Shown one piece after another: positions 35,449 through 47,194 of a stretch of DNA of 64,000 nt. The notes under the pieces are model-generated. The model ran no database searches, was not told the origin of the DNA, and saw only the letters and a program-made list of their open reading frames with translations. The translations under genes were made by a program, and so were the position numbers. How positions within the stretch are numbered: position 1 is the stretch's first letter; every line of letters begins with the position of its first letter. Source of the DNA: Pseudarthrobacter sp. AL07 (GTDB taxonomy: Bacteria; Actinomycetota; Actinomycetes; Actinomycetales; Micrococcaceae); NCBI RefSeq assembly GCF_029960665.1, contig NZ_JASBRB010000006.1:62001-126000 (forward strand). Direction: 5' to 3'.

Positions 35449-36326
35449 GGCACACCGGCCCCGGCAGCAGCACCGACCAGGCGGGCAGACCAGATTCTTC
35501 CGGCGATGGTGAGGCCCACTCCCGCTGCGAGCGCTGCCAGTCCCAGCGGGGTCCCGATCAGGATGGCCAACGGGTCCACGCCCAACGCTATTCCCAGGCC
35601 CAGCCCCATCAGCGGGAGCCACGTCAGGAGACCCACCGTGGCTTTCGGTCCGGCGAGGGCCGTCTGCCGTGCGGCCTCGGCATCGTCTTCCACTTCGAGT
35701 TGCGCGGCAAACCGCGCCAGCACATCAGCCAGCGGACAGCCACTGGCTTCGGCGATATCAAAGCAGGCGGCCAGCTCGCACCAGATTCGTAGCTCCCTGC
35801 CGTCGGCGCGCGAATACTCCGCCTGCGCGGTTTTCCTGATCGCTTCAGACACGGGCGCGCCCCGGAACGCTGCTGCCCGGACGGCGCCAAGCATCACCAG
35901 GGAACCTGCGCTGAGGCTCGGACCGCTGCGACTGGACGCTGGCCCGCGTGATGGTTCCGCACTTCCTGCCGGGTCCTTTGATGCGCGTAAACCTGCGTCC
36001 GTAGTTGCTGAAACTGGCTCCGGACGGCCACCGTGGACCAGCCACAGTTCATCCCAGAGCCGTGCCGGAGTGCGGCCGCCCTTGAGCAGCGCAGCAAGCT
36101 GCTGCACCACAAGGGTCAAGGACAGGTCATTGCTTTTCGGTCGTGCGCGGAAGACGTTGCGCCACGTGCCGCCCGTTTTGCTGCCACCGGCCCCGGCGTG
36201 AACCCGCGAGGCGAGGCCTGGTCCTGCACTCGTCAAAGCCCGCCGGAAACGGCCGGCGGCACCTCCGGGCGGGCTGAAGAGGAGCACGACCGCCAGCCCC
36301 AGGACCACGGCCAGCAGAAGTGTCAT
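35445..36326 (-). CDS. tadB: Tad secretion system membrane protein TadB
   Basis: The 293-residue protein starts MTLLLAVVLGLAVVLLFSPP, with a central T2SSF domain (VVQQLAALLKGGRTPARLWD) and a C-terminal hydrophobic pair (VGLLTWLPLMGLGLGIALGV, IAGRIWSARLVG). ATG at 36326 lies in a 4-nt overlap with tadA. It forms the platform with TadC. Confidence 0.88.
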   Translation of the reverse strand: MTLLLAVVLGLAVVLLFSPPGGAAGRFRRALTSAGPGLASRVHAGAGGSKTGGTWRNVFRARPKSNDLSLTLVVQQLAALLKGGRTPARLWDELWLVHGGRPEPVSATTDAGLRASKDPAGSAEPSRGPASSRSGPSLSAGSLVMLGAVRAAAFRGAPVSEAIRKTAQAEYSRADGRELRIWCELAACFDIAEASGCPLADVLARFAAQLEVEDDAEAARQTALAGPKATVGLLTWLPLMGLGLGIALGVDPLAILIGTPLGLAALAAGVGLTIAGRIWSARLVGAAAGAGVP

Positions 36327-37576
36327 GCCGCGACACCCGCCGTGGGAGGCAGTCCTAACCTCGAGCTCAGCGTCTCCCAGGCAGGACCGGTGCCGATCTG
36401 ACCACGCGTGGTCTCCAACGCCGGAACCACGGTAAGCCCGCCAGGACCGTCCTGCACCACACCCACGCAGGCAACATGCCGCCCGCGGCTGGACCGCTCC
36501 ACGTGGACCACGACGTCCAAGGCACTGGCTGCCTGCAGCCGGACGGCGTCCTGGCCCATGCCGGCCAGTGCGCCCAAAGCTGTCAGGCGGGCCGGGACGG
36601 CGGTGGCAGTGTTGGCGTGGATGGTTCCTCCCCCTCCGGTGTGGCCGGTGTTCATGGCGGTCAGGAGCTCCCGGACCTCGGCACCGCGGCATTCGCCCAC
36701 CACTAGCCGGTCCGGCCGCATCCGCAGTGCCTGCCGGACGAGTTCGCCCAGGTCCACTTCGCCGCCGCCTTCGAGGTTTCCGTGCCTGGACTCGAGCGAA
36801 ACAATGTGCGGATGGACGGGGTTCAGTTCGGACGCGTCCTCGATCAGAACCAGCCGTTCTGCCGGGGAGCACAGCCCCAGCAGGGTGGAAAGCAGAGTGG
36901 TCTTCCCGGAACCCGTGGCCCCGCTGATCAGGAAACTCAGCCGCTGTTCAACCACGCCTTCAAGGACGTCCCGGACCACGCCACCGAACATGCCGCCGGC
37001 ACGGAGTTCGTCCATGGAGAAGACCTGCTCCCGCCGGATGCGGACACTCAGCAGAGTGCCGGCTGTCGAAATCGGCGGCAGGACGGCGTGGACGCGGTAG
37101 CCACCGTCGAGCCTGACATCGACACACGGGGACCCGTCATCCAGCCGCCGTCCGCCGGCGGCCACCAGCCGTGATGCCAAGGCCCGCACCTGCGCCTCAC
37201 CGGAAAACGAAACCCCGGCCGGTTCGAGGCCCTGACCCCGGTCGATCCAGACCGAGTCCGGGGCATTGACGAAGATGTCGGTGACATGGACGTCCCGCGT
37301 CAGTTCCTGGAGTGGGCCAAGCCCGTTCAGCTCGGCGCTGATCCGCTCCACAGCCGCGAGGGACCCGGCAGTCCCCAGCAGCCGCCCGGTGGCCTGGACG
37401 GCTGCGGCGACCCGGGACGGCGTGACAGGTCCTGCGTCGGCCATGACTGATTCACGGACGGTCTCCAACAGTGACGAATCCAAAAATCGCGGATCCAGGA
37501 CCCGGGCCTGCCGACGGCGTGCCCCCATCCGGTGCTCCTGGGGCGACGGCGGCGGGACTGGCTGCCGCTCGCTCAC
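36323..37576 (-). CDS. tadA: Tad secretion ATPase TadA/CpaF
   Basis: The 417-residue hexameric ATPase powers pilus assembly. It has Walker A SGATGSGKTTLLSTL, an Asp box near VLIEDASELN, the His box (NTGHTGGGGTIHANTA) and MRPDRLVVGECRGAEVRELL. The normal N-terminal domain is present. It starts in a 4-nt overlap with the CpaE-like gene. Confidence 0.95.
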   Translation of the reverse strand: MSERQPVPPPSPQEHRMGARRRQARVLDPRFLDSSLLETVRESVMADAGPVTPSRVAAAVQATGRLLGTAGSLAAVERISAELNGLGPLQELTRDVHVTDIFVNAPDSVWIDRGQGLEPAGVSFSGEAQVRALASRLVAAGGRRLDDGSPCVDVRLDGGYRVHAVLPPISTAGTLLSVRIRREQVFSMDELRAGGMFGGVVRDVLEGVVEQRLSFLISGATGSGKTTLLSTLLGLCSPAERLVLIEDASELNPVHPHIVSLESRHGNLEGGGEVDLGELVRQALRMRPDRLVVGECRGAEVRELLTAMNTGHTGGGGTIHANTATAVPARLTALGALAGMGQDAVRLQAASALDVVVHVERSSRGRHVACVGVVQDGPGGLTVVPALETTRGQIGTGPAWETLSSRLGLPPTAGVAA

Positions 37577-38814
37577 GGCAGGTCTCCGACGGGGATGTCG
37601 CCGTCCAGAAGATCGAGCACTGAGGCGGCGAAATGCCTGACGCTCCGCCGTTTGCCCACGTCCAGGAGCCGTCCGTTTTCCCCGGCCGCCGTAACGCCAC
37701 GCAGCTCCGGAACCCGGCCGTGAACCGGCAGTCCGACGGCGTCCGCAATCAGTCCGCCATCCAGCGCGGCGCCCGCCTTTCCCCGAACCAGGAGGGCCGC
37801 CTCGACCGGCGGAAGTTCGTGCAGCAGCCGGGCCGTGGCCACCGCAGCCTTCAGCTGCGCCGGCACAACCACCAGCATGCGGTCACAGTCCCAGGCAAAC
37901 ATCCGCACGGTTTCGGCGCTCCGACCGATGTCCACCACCACCAGTTCATAGCCCCGCCGGGCCGCATCCAGGACACCGCCTGTGGTGGCGGCATCCACCG
38001 GCGTCTGGCGGTCGCGGCTGCCGGGCCAGGACAGGAAAGAAAACCCGCCGGCGACCGGCAGTGAATCGGCCAGCTGGTCGGGATCTATGCTTCCGCTCGC
38101 TTCGGACAGATCAGGCCAGCGCAGCCCCTGCGTCTCCTCAGCCGCCAGCGCCAGTTCCAGGCCGCCGCCCCACGGGTCTCCGTCAACGAGCAATACACGC
38201 ACACCCAGCCCGGCCGCCGCCTGGGCGATCCAGATTGCCGCGGTAGTGGCCCCGGCACCGCCGCAGCCCCCTGTTATCCCGAGGACGAGTCCTCCCGCTT
38301 CGGGCGACCGAGACCGGCTCAGGTACTCGGCCAGCCAGGCCGAGGCATCCGGCAGTACCGCCACCCGCTCCGCTCCGAGGGCTGTAGCCAGGTGCCAGAG
38401 GCTGTCCCCCTCCCCGCTCAGGCCCACCAACACGGCAGGGGCACGTCGCCGCGGCGGCAGCTCACGGACATCGCTCCCGACCAACACGGCGGCCGCGGCG
38501 TCCCAGTATTTGGCGGCTTCAGCCACGTCCGCCACCACCCGCAACTGGCCGCCGGCGGCAGCCACGATCCGTTCCACTTCGCCCTGCAGGAAGTCGTAGC
38601 TGGTGACCAGGAGCACCTCGGCACCAGCGGGGTCCGGCAGCCAGGCTCCCGCGGCCCGTCCCGAGGTAGGCGCACGGGACGTGGAAGCACCTGACCTGGA
38701 ATCACGGGACTGGGAACCAACGGAGTCAGATCCGGGGGAAGGTGAGGGCCGGGCGCGGGACAGCTGGGTGGAAGACCGCTCGGAAGGGGGTGGAGATAGC
38801 TGGTGCCTGCTCAT
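37573..38814 (-). CDS. CpaE/septum-site-determining-like P-loop protein
   Basis: The 413-residue protein has a receiver-like N-terminal half and a MinD/ParA-type P-loop domain (LGITGGCGGAGATTAAIW, VLLVDGDPWGGGLEL). It is the actinobacterial Ssd protein (Rv3660c) that heads tad operons and may position the pilus machinery. The ATG at 38814 follows GGAGAGTGGCTGC; the longer upstream frame is Arg/Pro-rich with no ribosome site. Confidence 0.85.
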   Translation of the reverse strand: MSRHQLSPPPSERSSTQLSRARPSPSPGSDSVGSQSRDSRSGASTSRAPTSGRAAGAWLPDPAGAEVLLVTSYDFLQGEVERIVAAAGGQLRVVADVAEAAKYWDAAAAVLVGSDVRELPPRRRAPAVLVGLSGEGDSLWHLATALGAERVAVLPDASAWLAEYLSRSRSPEAGGLVLGITGGCGGAGATTAAIWIAQAAAGLGVRVLLVDGDPWGGGLELALAAEETQGLRWPDLSEASGSIDPDQLADSLPVAGGFSFLSWPGSRDRQTPVDAATTGGVLDAARRGYELVVVDIGRSAETVRMFAWDCDRMLVVVPAQLKAAVATARLLHELPPVEAALLVRGKAGAALDGGLIADAVGLPVHGRVPELRGVTAAGENGRLLDVGKRRSVRHFAASVLDLLDGDIPVGDLP

Positions 38815-38880
38815 GCAGCCACTCTCCACCGCCCTCAGGTGAGGGAAACAGGGGCATGCCGCCGTATGTGGACAACTCCC

Positions 38881-38948
38881 CCGAACACCCGGACCGGACC
38901 TGGCAGACCGGCCCCCCGAACACCCGGACCGGACCTGGCAGACCGGCC
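38881..38948. repeat. Two-copy 35-bp tandem repeat
   Basis: The unit beginning CCGAACACCCGGACCGGACC at 38881 is repeated at 38916, with a period of 35 bp. It lies in the divergent region between the tad operon and the DNA polymerase gene. Confidence 0.85.
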
Positions 38949-39048
38949 TGCCTCGCCTTGCGGACCTGTGCCGCTTCGGTGCGGCCAACTTCCTTCTGCC
39001 GGTCCGCCACGGCGTACAGAGCCCCCGCCACAGGGCAGAATTAGACCT

Positions 39049-40761
39049 ATGTATCTGCTGCTCGCCGCCCACGCCCACGGCGCAGCCCTCCAACAGGTCA
39101 CCCAGGCGGGCAATCCGCACCCAGACCGCCCCGAACCGCGCCTGATCAGCGCAAGCGAGCTGGCCGGCGTCGTACGCCAACTGGAGAACCGTCCCCGCGA
39201 GGCGCCGCCCCGCTGGATCTGGAAGCGGACCCAGGACTGGTACCCCGCGCTGCTGGCGGCCGGCGTCGAGCTGGAGCGCTGCTATGACCTAGGTTTGTGC
39301 GGCAATATCCTGGCGTACTCACAGTTCACCGCCCACACGGAGTACGCCCGGAACGCCGAAAAGGAACCCCTCGACGATCCCCAGGCGCTGCCCCGCGTCC
39401 TGCAGCCGCCGCCCCCGTCAGCGGACCAAGGGGCCCTCTTTGACGACGTACGCCATTCTGCCCCACGGCAAGGACTGGCGGAGCTCCGCGCGGAATACGC
39501 CGCGCAGCAGGCAGCCCTGGCCGATGCGGCTCCGGACGAAAACAAGCGGAAGCGGCTCCAGCTGCTGCTGGCTGCCGAATCCGCTGGCGCCATGATCGCC
39601 GCCGAGATGCAGCACACCGGTGTTCCCTGGCGGGAGGACCTGCACGAGCAGATCCTGGCCGATTACCTCGGGCCGCGCCCTCCGTCTGGTCACCGCCCCG
39701 CGAAGCTGGAGGCCCTGAACACCCAGCTTCGGGGACTGCTCAACTCGCCCGGACTGAACCCGGACTCGCCGCAAGAGCTGATGCGCGCCCTGCACCGCAA
39801 CGGCATCGAGGTGAAAAGCACCCGGCAGTGGGAGCTGATGGAGTCCAGCCACCCTGCCATTGCACCGCTTCTCGCCTACAAGAAACTGTCCCGCCTGCAC
39901 ACTGCCAACGGCTGGGCCTGGCTGGACGCGTGGGTGGCCAACGGCCGTTTCCAGCCCGAGTATGTGGTGGGCGGCGTCGTGTCCGGGCGTTGGGCGTCAC
40001 GGGGCGGCGGGGCCCTGCAGATCCCGCGCCAGATCCGTGGCGCGGTCCATGCGAATCCCGGCCACAAACTCATCGTCGCGGACGCCTCCCAACTGGAACC
40101 CCGGGTGCTGGTGGCGCTGGCGCAGGACTCCAAAATGGCTGAAGCGGCGCGCGACAAGGACCTGTACGCAGGCATCGCCGCCCAGGGATTCGGTGGCGAC
40201 CGCGCCAATGCGAAAATCGCCCTCCTGGGCGCCATCTATGGCGCCACCACCGGCGAATCCGGGCGCCTGATGCCACAGCTGGCACGGACCTACCCGCGCG
40301 CCGTTGGCTTTGTGGAGCAGGCGGCGCGGGACGGCGCGGCCGGCGGCACCGTGACCACCAGGCTTGGCCGGAGCAGCCCGCCGCCGTCGGAAGGGTGGTT
40401 CCGGAGCCAGCAGTCGGCCACGGTCGAGGAGCAGCGCCGCGCGGAATCGATTGCCCGTTCCCGCGGCCGCTTCACGCGCAACTTTGTGGTGCAGGGATCC
40501 GCCGCTGACTGGGCGGCGTGCTGGCTGGCGGAATTACGACGGCGGCTGCGGGCCCTGCGTGACGACGGTTCCGTTCAGGCGGAGTTGGTGTTTTTCCTGC
40601 ATGACGAGGTGATGGTGCACGCTCCCGAGGCCGGCGTCCAGGCCTGCATCCGGGCCATCGAGGAAGCTGCCGTCGCCGCGAAGGAACTGCTGTTCGGCCC
40701 CATCCCGGTGGAATTCCCCGTCAGCCTGGCCGTGGTGGACTCATACGACAACGCAAAGTAG
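39049..40761 (+). CDS. Family A DNA polymerase, PolA-like, lacking 5'-nuclease
   Basis: The 570-residue protein has motif A VADASQLEPRVLVALAQDSK, motif B in RANAKIALLGAIYGATTGES and motif C FFLHDEVMV. An N-terminal region resembles the 3'-5' exonuclease domain but lacks clear catalytic acids (DxE). It is the short actinobacterial 'bifunctional exonuclease/polymerase' type that probably works in repair. CAGAAT lies 7 nt before the ATG; the longer upstream frame contains the tandem repeat and is not coding. Confidence 0.9.
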   Translation: MYLLLAAHAHGAALQQVTQAGNPHPDRPEPRLISASELAGVVRQLENRPREAPPRWIWKRTQDWYPALLAAGVELERCYDLGLCGNILAYSQFTAHTEYARNAEKEPLDDPQALPRVLQPPPPSADQGALFDDVRHSAPRQGLAELRAEYAAQQAALADAAPDENKRKRLQLLLAAESAGAMIAAEMQHTGVPWREDLHEQILADYLGPRPPSGHRPAKLEALNTQLRGLLNSPGLNPDSPQELMRALHRNGIEVKSTRQWELMESSHPAIAPLLAYKKLSRLHTANGWAWLDAWVANGRFQPEYVVGGVVSGRWASRGGGALQIPRQIRGAVHANPGHKLIVADASQLEPRVLVALAQDSKMAEAARDKDLYAGIAAQGFGGDRANAKIALLGAIYGATTGESGRLMPQLARTYPRAVGFVEQAARDGAAGGTVTTRLGRSSPPPSEGWFRSQQSATVEEQRRAESIARSRGRFTRNFVVQGSAADWAACWLAELRRRLRALRDDGSVQAELVFFLHDEVMVHAPEAGVQACIRAIEEAAVAAKELLFGPIPVEFPVSLAVVDSYDNAK

Positions 40762-40865
40762 CACTTGGCCCCACTGCGTAGCCCAAAGAAACCTACCCGG
40801 GAGTAGCTGGTCGGAACTTCTGTGACCGAGGTTACATCAGAAGATCGACTGAAACAGACGACTTC

Positions 40866-40967
40866 AAGCATCTCGGTGCCCTGAAGGACGGCATCAAGGC
40901 CTTGCGTGAAAACGCGGCCACGGGCATTGTTGTTGATCTTCGGCAGCAACCAGTCACCACCAGCTAA
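40866..40967 (+). other. Short open remnant, possibly a lost gene end
   Basis: About 33 codons read HLGALKDGIKALRENAATGI, then VVDLRQQPVTTS and a stop. Its composition is protein-like, but there is no start or ribosome site. I do not recognise the family. Confidence 0.2.
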
Positions 40968-40975
40968 GCCCGGTG

Positions 40976-41653
40976 CTAGAAAACCACCTCGTGCAGCATG
41001 GTCCGGTCCCACGGCACCGCCCAGCCCAGCTGCTCAAAGAGGCCATCCAGAATGATCCCGGTGAAGCCCCAGACCAGCACACCGCTGACCGCGAACGCGG
41101 GGCTGCTGAACGTCCTGCCATCGCGGCTGACCGTGGCTGTCACCCGGTTGGCCGGGTCCAGCAGGTCCCGGACGGGGATCCGGAAAACCTGGGCGGATTC
41201 GGCGTAGTCAACCACCTGCACCGGCGACGGCGCCGCCCACCAGCCGAGCACCGGCGTCACCAGGAAGTTGCTGCGGGCCAGCCCAAGCTCCTGCAACGTT
41301 CCCAGAACCTCCACCCCTGCGGTGTCCAGCCCGGTCTCCTCTTCGGCTTCGCGCAGGGCAGCGGCTACGGGGGTTTCGTCGGCGTCAATGGTGCCACCGG
41401 GAAAGGCAACCTGGCCGGGATGGGAATCCAGGGTGTGCGCGCGTTCCAGCAGCAGGACATCAAGATCCGCCGCGGCCAGGGGTCTGCCAGAGGCGGCCGG
41501 AACGTCGTCCAGTACACCGAAAAGCATCAGGACTGCCGCCTTGCGGGCTAGGGCTTCATCCACGGTCAGGGCCGCCCAGGCAGTGTTCGGAGCGGTGACG
41601 TCGCCGCTGTCCGATCTGAGCACCAGGTCGATCAGGTCCTGGCGTGCGCTCAT
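40976..41653 (-). CDS. NUDIX hydrolase, CoA pyrophosphatase type
   Basis: The 225-residue protein carries the Nudix box: [20 protein letters not shown] followed by ETG, preceded by [11 protein letters not shown], the NudL/CoAse signature. It probably cleaves coenzyme A derivatives or related pyrophosphates. It overlaps the nth stop by 4 nt, so the two are translationally coupled. Confidence 0.9.
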   Translation of the reverse strand: MSARQDLIDLVLRSDSGDVTAPNTAWAALTVDEALARKAAVLMLFGVLDDVPAASGRPLAAADLDVLLLERAHTLDSHPGQVAFPGGTIDADETPVAAALREAEEETGLDTAGVEVLGTLQELGLARSNFLVTPVLGWWAAPSPVQVVDYAESAQVFRIPVRDLLDPANRVTATVSRDGRTFSSPAFAVSGVLVWGFTGIILDGLFEQLGWAVPWDRTMLHEVVF

Positions 41654-42474
41654 GGGAGCCGCCTCTGTGATTCCATCCGGATTTCAGCGGCGCGGTGCGT
41701 TTCGGCCAGCAACCGGTCCAGGAGAAGTTCGTTCCCGGGCGCCAGTTCGTATTTAAGGAGCTTGGCGGCCTTGGCGGGGTCAGTCTCGCCCAACCCGTAG
41801 CTGGGGCACCAGTTCGCTACCGGACATGCGCCGCAGGCAGGCTTCCGTGAGTGGCACGCCCGCCGCCCGTGGAACACCACACGGTGCGAGAGCATGGTCC
41901 AGTCCTTCGGCTCAAACAGTCCAGCAACGTCGAATTCGATTTGCACCGGGTCTTCGGAGGTGGTCCAGCCGAAGCGCCGTGCGAGCCGGCCGAAGTGCGT
42001 GTCCACGGTGATCCCGGGGATACCGAAGGCATTGCCCAGCACCACGTTGGCGGTTTTGCGCCCCACTCCCGGCAGCGTCACGAGGTCCTCCAGCCGGCCG
42101 GGGACCACGCCGTCGTACTCGTCCACCAGGCGCGTGCTCAGCGCCATCACGTTCTTCGTTTTGGCCCGGAAGAAGCCGGTGGGCTGCAGGATCGCTTCGA
42201 GCTCGTTGGGATCAGCCTCGGACATTGCCCGGGCGTCCGGGTAGCGTGCAAACAGGATCCTGGTGACCTGGTTGACCAGCACATCGGTGGTCTGGGCCGA
42301 CAGGACCGTGGCCACCACCAGTTCGAATGGGTTCCGGAAATCCAGCTCAGCATGGGCATACGGGTACTTCTCCGCCAAGGCCTTGTTGATCCGTCGCGCC
42401 CGGCGCTTCAACGCCAGCAAAGACTCCGGGGCTGATGCAGCCGGGCCGGATCCGGGTCTACGGGAGGGGGCCAC
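41650..42474 (-). CDS. nth: Endonuclease III (DNA glycosylase/AP lyase)
   Basis: The 274-residue base-excision repair enzyme has the HhH motif with catalytic Lys ([20 protein letters not shown]), the catalytic Asp in [11 protein letters not shown] and the [4Fe-4S] cluster Cys in [17 protein letters not shown]. It removes oxidised pyrimidines. The preceding gene ends 8 nt upstream. Confidence 0.96.
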   Translation of the reverse strand: MAPSRRPGSGPAASAPESLLALKRRARRINKALAEKYPYAHAELDFRNPFELVVATVLSAQTTDVLVNQVTRILFARYPDARAMSEADPNELEAILQPTGFFRAKTKNVMALSTRLVDEYDGVVPGRLEDLVTLPGVGRKTANVVLGNAFGIPGITVDTHFGRLARRFGWTTSEDPVQIEFDVAGLFEPKDWTMLSHRVVFHGRRACHSRKPACGACPVANWCPSYGLGETDPAKAAKLLKYELAPGNELLLDRLLAETHRAAEIRMESQRRLP

Positions 42475-42482
42475 GGGCCTGG

Positions 42483-43754
42483 TTAGCCGCGCTCGATGTT
42501 GCTGAGGTCGCGCAGCACGCCCACGCGGCCGTCGGTGTGCTGGACCAGGAATTCGTGGCCGCGGTCTTCCAAGGCCAGTACCCAGCCACCCGGTTCAATC
42601 ACAAAGGCGGGGGCGCCGGTCTGGGGGTCCACCGCTGTACGGTGCTGGGCCACGGCAAACCAGAATGCCTCCTGCGCAGGCTCTTCGTACGATTCTTCCG
42701 GCCTGGAAGCCGGATCCACGGTGGCGCCGATGGGCTCCACGCTGCGCACCTGCTGATGCACGGCCGTCGCCGCAGGTTCCGCGGCAGCTTGGCGAGCCGG
42801 GGCAGGGACACCCGCGCCGGCGTCGTGAACCGCCGCTTCAGGGGCAGCGGCGGCGGACGCGGCCGTAGCAGCAGTCGGCGCAGATTCAACTGGAGCCGCA
42901 GCCGCCGTCGGGGTGTCACCCGCAGTGGTCTCCTCAACGACGGGTGCCATTGAGGCGTTCGTCGCTGTTGGGGAAGGCACGACGTCGGCGGCCTGGGTTG
43001 CAGGGCCGGGGTCGCCGGTGGCGGTCCACTTCTGAACTTCCGGGGCGGAGGAGACGGCCGCTGGCGCAGCCGGGGAGGAGAAGGCCCCAGCCGAAGCGGC
43101 AGGGGTGGCGGAAGCCGCGGAAGCTGCCGGGACGGGCGAGGCCTCAGGCTTGGGTTCCTTGGGCGTGTGCGGCCTGGGCAACGGCACAGCCGAGTCGCGG
43201 GCCATCACATGGGCCGGTGATTCGTCGCGCCCCAGAAAGTCACCGGCGAAGTAAGGGATATGCCGGCTCAGGACGGTCCCCGCGAACAGCACCACCGAAC
43301 CGACCAAGCCCACCAACAGGCTGGGAACATAGGCCGCGGCCGCAGACACGAAGAAGAACGCCAGCGCAAAGGCAGCCACCACAGACGCGAACTGGTCAAC
43401 GGACAGCGAGCCGATGCGGACTCTTGTCGCGGGAGCGAGCCGGCGTCCAACAAAGAGTGCCGAGACAATCAGCGGCAACACAAGGCCGACGCCCAGGAAG
43501 AACAGGCTGCCTGCGTTCCAGAGATTAAACCGGCCGAAGAAAATAGGCAGCAGCGAGGCCACCAGCAGAATGACGGTCGCGGCGAAAACGGCCAGGTCCC
43601 GCAGTGTGAATGGACCCAGCACGGCCTGGTTGGTGGTGCCCGGCTTGGCACTGGCCGGCTTCTGCGCGCCCTTCGCTGAGCCCTCCTCCGGGGTGGTCCC
43701 AGCCTGCGCCCCGGTTGCGCGGCCAAATTTCTGGCCGAAGCGTTGCTGGTTCAT
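42483..43754 (-). CDS. Multi-pass membrane protein with long Ala/Pro-rich linker
   Basis: The 423-residue protein has four N-terminal helices (about 48-70, 78-100, 125-145 and 148-165). A 160-residue Ala/Pro/Ser-rich linker follows, and a conserved C-terminal domain ([40 protein letters not shown]) ends with NIERG. AAGGAGTACAGA before the ATG is a strong ribosome site. It heads the nth-NUDIX operon. Function unknown. Confidence 0.8.
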   Translation of the reverse strand: MNQQRFGQKFGRATGAQAGTTPEEGSAKGAQKPASAKPGTTNQAVLGPFTLRDLAVFAATVILLVASLLPIFFGRFNLWNAGSLFFLGVGLVLPLIVSALFVGRRLAPATRVRIGSLSVDQFASVVAAFALAFFFVSAAAAYVPSLLVGLVGSVVLFAGTVLSRHIPYFAGDFLGRDESPAHVMARDSAVPLPRPHTPKEPKPEASPVPAASAASATPAASAGAFSSPAAPAAVSSAPEVQKWTATGDPGPATQAADVVPSPTATNASMAPVVEETTAGDTPTAAAAPVESAPTAATAASAAAAPEAAVHDAGAGVPAPARQAAAEPAATAVHQQVRSVEPIGATVDPASRPEESYEEPAQEAFWFAVAQHRTAVDPQTGAPAFVIEPGGWVLALEDRGHEFLVQHTDGRVGVLRDLSNIERG

Positions 43755-43997
43755 TCTGTACTCCTTAGCGTGGCGGCACCGGGACGGTTATGTCCCAAAA
43801 CTGTGCCATCCGAAACGGCGGTAACGGCCAGGCCCGGCAGTGAAGCACCGGATCCGACAACTCCGTGGAAACTCACAATTCAATCTCAGCCTAGTCAACC
43901 GCATGGCCGATCACTAGCCGATCCGCAGCGGTGGGCCGCCGGTTCGCAGGGTCCATTAACCATTCACCGCTAAATAAACGCCGTTCGCGGGCGCCTC

Positions 43998-44013
43998 TGT
44001 GACAGCGAACACA
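43998..44013. promoter_or_regulatory. Possible Crp binding site upstream of acsA
   Basis: TGTGACAGCGAACACA matches 9 of 10 defined bases of TGTGA-N6-TCACA. It lies 147 bp before the acsA start. A Crp gene is in the same window at 57.3 kb. The remaining intergenic stretch 43755-44159 shows no gene. Confidence 0.5.
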
Positions 44014-44159
44014 TCATGGCCCCGGCGCGTATTAGGCTTGACTCCGGAACAGCTCTTTGCGGAATGTCCGTGATCGGCCGCTGCCCGATGCCGCGCAAGC
44101 GACGGAGCACGGCCGGCGACGGCAGCCGCTTAAAAGACCGATGAATGATGAGGTTGACC

Positions 44160-46169
<2,010 letters not shown>

Positions 46170-46174
46170 GAAAA

Positions 46175-46205
46175 GGCGGGGCAGCCATCCGGAAGGTAGC
46201 CCGCC
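46175..46205 (+). terminator. Hairpin after acsA
   Basis: GGCGGG (46175-46180) and CCCGCC (46200-46205) form a stem starting 5 nt past the acsA stop. It lacks a T-run. The larger structured element follows at 46253. Confidence 0.4.
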
Positions 46206-46252
46206 CAAGCACACGCCGCCAGGGGTCCCCGACCACGCTGGCGAGCTGACAG

Positions 46253-46333
46253 GCTGACGAATGGGGGTTATCCGGAAGCGCGCGTCAAAGCGAGGAACGA
46301 GCAGCGCGCGGAGGATGACTCCCATTCGTCAGC
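46253..46333 (+). ncRNA. Structured RNA-like element, copy 1
   Basis: Arms 46253-46273 and 46313-46333 pair over 21 bp with two G-U wobbles when read as + strand RNA. The 39-nt head 46274-46312 has a 6-bp GC stem (GCGCGC/GCGCGC) and an apical GC-GA-G-GAA-C-GA-GC fold with two possible tandem G-A pairs. A second copy with compensatory changes is at 58074-58154. It follows acsA on the same strand. Confidence 0.6.
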
Positions 46334-46389
46334 GACGGCACCCCTAGACTGTGAGTACCCCTGTCGCCTGACTGAAGGATCCTGCCTCG

Positions 46390-47193
46390 ATGCTCCCTGC
46401 TGCACGACACCAGGTCATTGTGGATGCCGTCCAGCGCGAGCGTGTGGTGCGGGTTTCGGACCTCGCCCAGCAGTTGGGCGTTTCCCTGATGACCGTCCGC
46501 CGGGATATCGAGCTTCTGGAGGCAGGCGGCAGGCTGGAGCGTATCCACGGCGGTGCCAAGCTCCCCGGCGATGTCAGCACGCATGAGCCAGGCTTCGAAC
46601 TTAAGTCCACCCAGCTGACCGCGGAGAAGCGGGCCATCGCACTGGAGGCTGCCGGCCTGGTGTATGAGGGCATGGCCGTTGGTCTTAGTGCCGGAACCAC
46701 CACCTGGGCCCTCGCCAAGGAGCTGGTGAACGGTCCGCGGATCACGGTGGTCACCAATTCCGTGCGCATCGCTGACCTCTTCCACCACGCTGCCTCCGGC
46801 GGCGCTGCCCGCTTCCCATCAACCGTGATCCTGATCGGCGGCGAGCGGACGCCGTCGGACGCTTTGGTAGGTCCCATCGCGACGGCCGCGTTGAAGCAGC
46901 TGCACCTGGACGTGCTGTTCATGGGTGTGCACGGTATGGACGCCGACGCCGGCTTCACCACGCCCAACCTGTTGGAGGCGGAGACTGACCGGGCGTTCGT
47001 CGCCGCCACCCGGAAAACCGTAGTCCTGGCCGATCACACCAAGTGGGGGCTGCTGGGCATCAGCACCATCGCCCCCTTGGACGCGGCCGATGAGGTCATC
47101 AGCGACGCCGGACTGGGCCCAGAAGCCCACCGCATCCTCGGCCAGCGCGTGGGCAAAGTCCGGATCGCGGGACAGCGAACCAAAAGCCCTTGA
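46390..47193 (+). CDS. DeoR/GlpR family transcriptional regulator
   Basis: The 267-residue protein has an N-terminal DeoR HTH (RVSDLAQQLGVSLMTVRRDI, ERIHGGAK) and a sugar-phosphate-binding DeoRC domain with GLSAGTTTWALAKEL and TNSVRIAD. Such regulators sense phosphorylated sugars. It starts the carbohydrate island; its targets are unknown. GAAGGA lies 11 nt before the ATG. Confidence 0.88.
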   Translation: MLPAARHQVIVDAVQRERVVRVSDLAQQLGVSLMTVRRDIELLEAGGRLERIHGGAKLPGDVSTHEPGFELKSTQLTAEKRAIALEAAGLVYEGMAVGLSAGTTTWALAKELVNGPRITVVTNSVRIADLFHHAASGGAARFPSTVILIGGERTPSDALVGPIATAALKQLHLDVLFMGVHGMDADAGFTTPNLLEAETDRAFVAATRKTVVLADHTKWGLLGISTIAPLDAADEVISDAGLGPEAHRILGQRVGKVRIAGQRTKSP

Positions 47194-47194
47194 T

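Noticed and set aside
38881..38948. CRISPR-like repeat
   Set aside because: Only two directly adjacent units and no spacers or cas genes; it is a simple tandem duplication.
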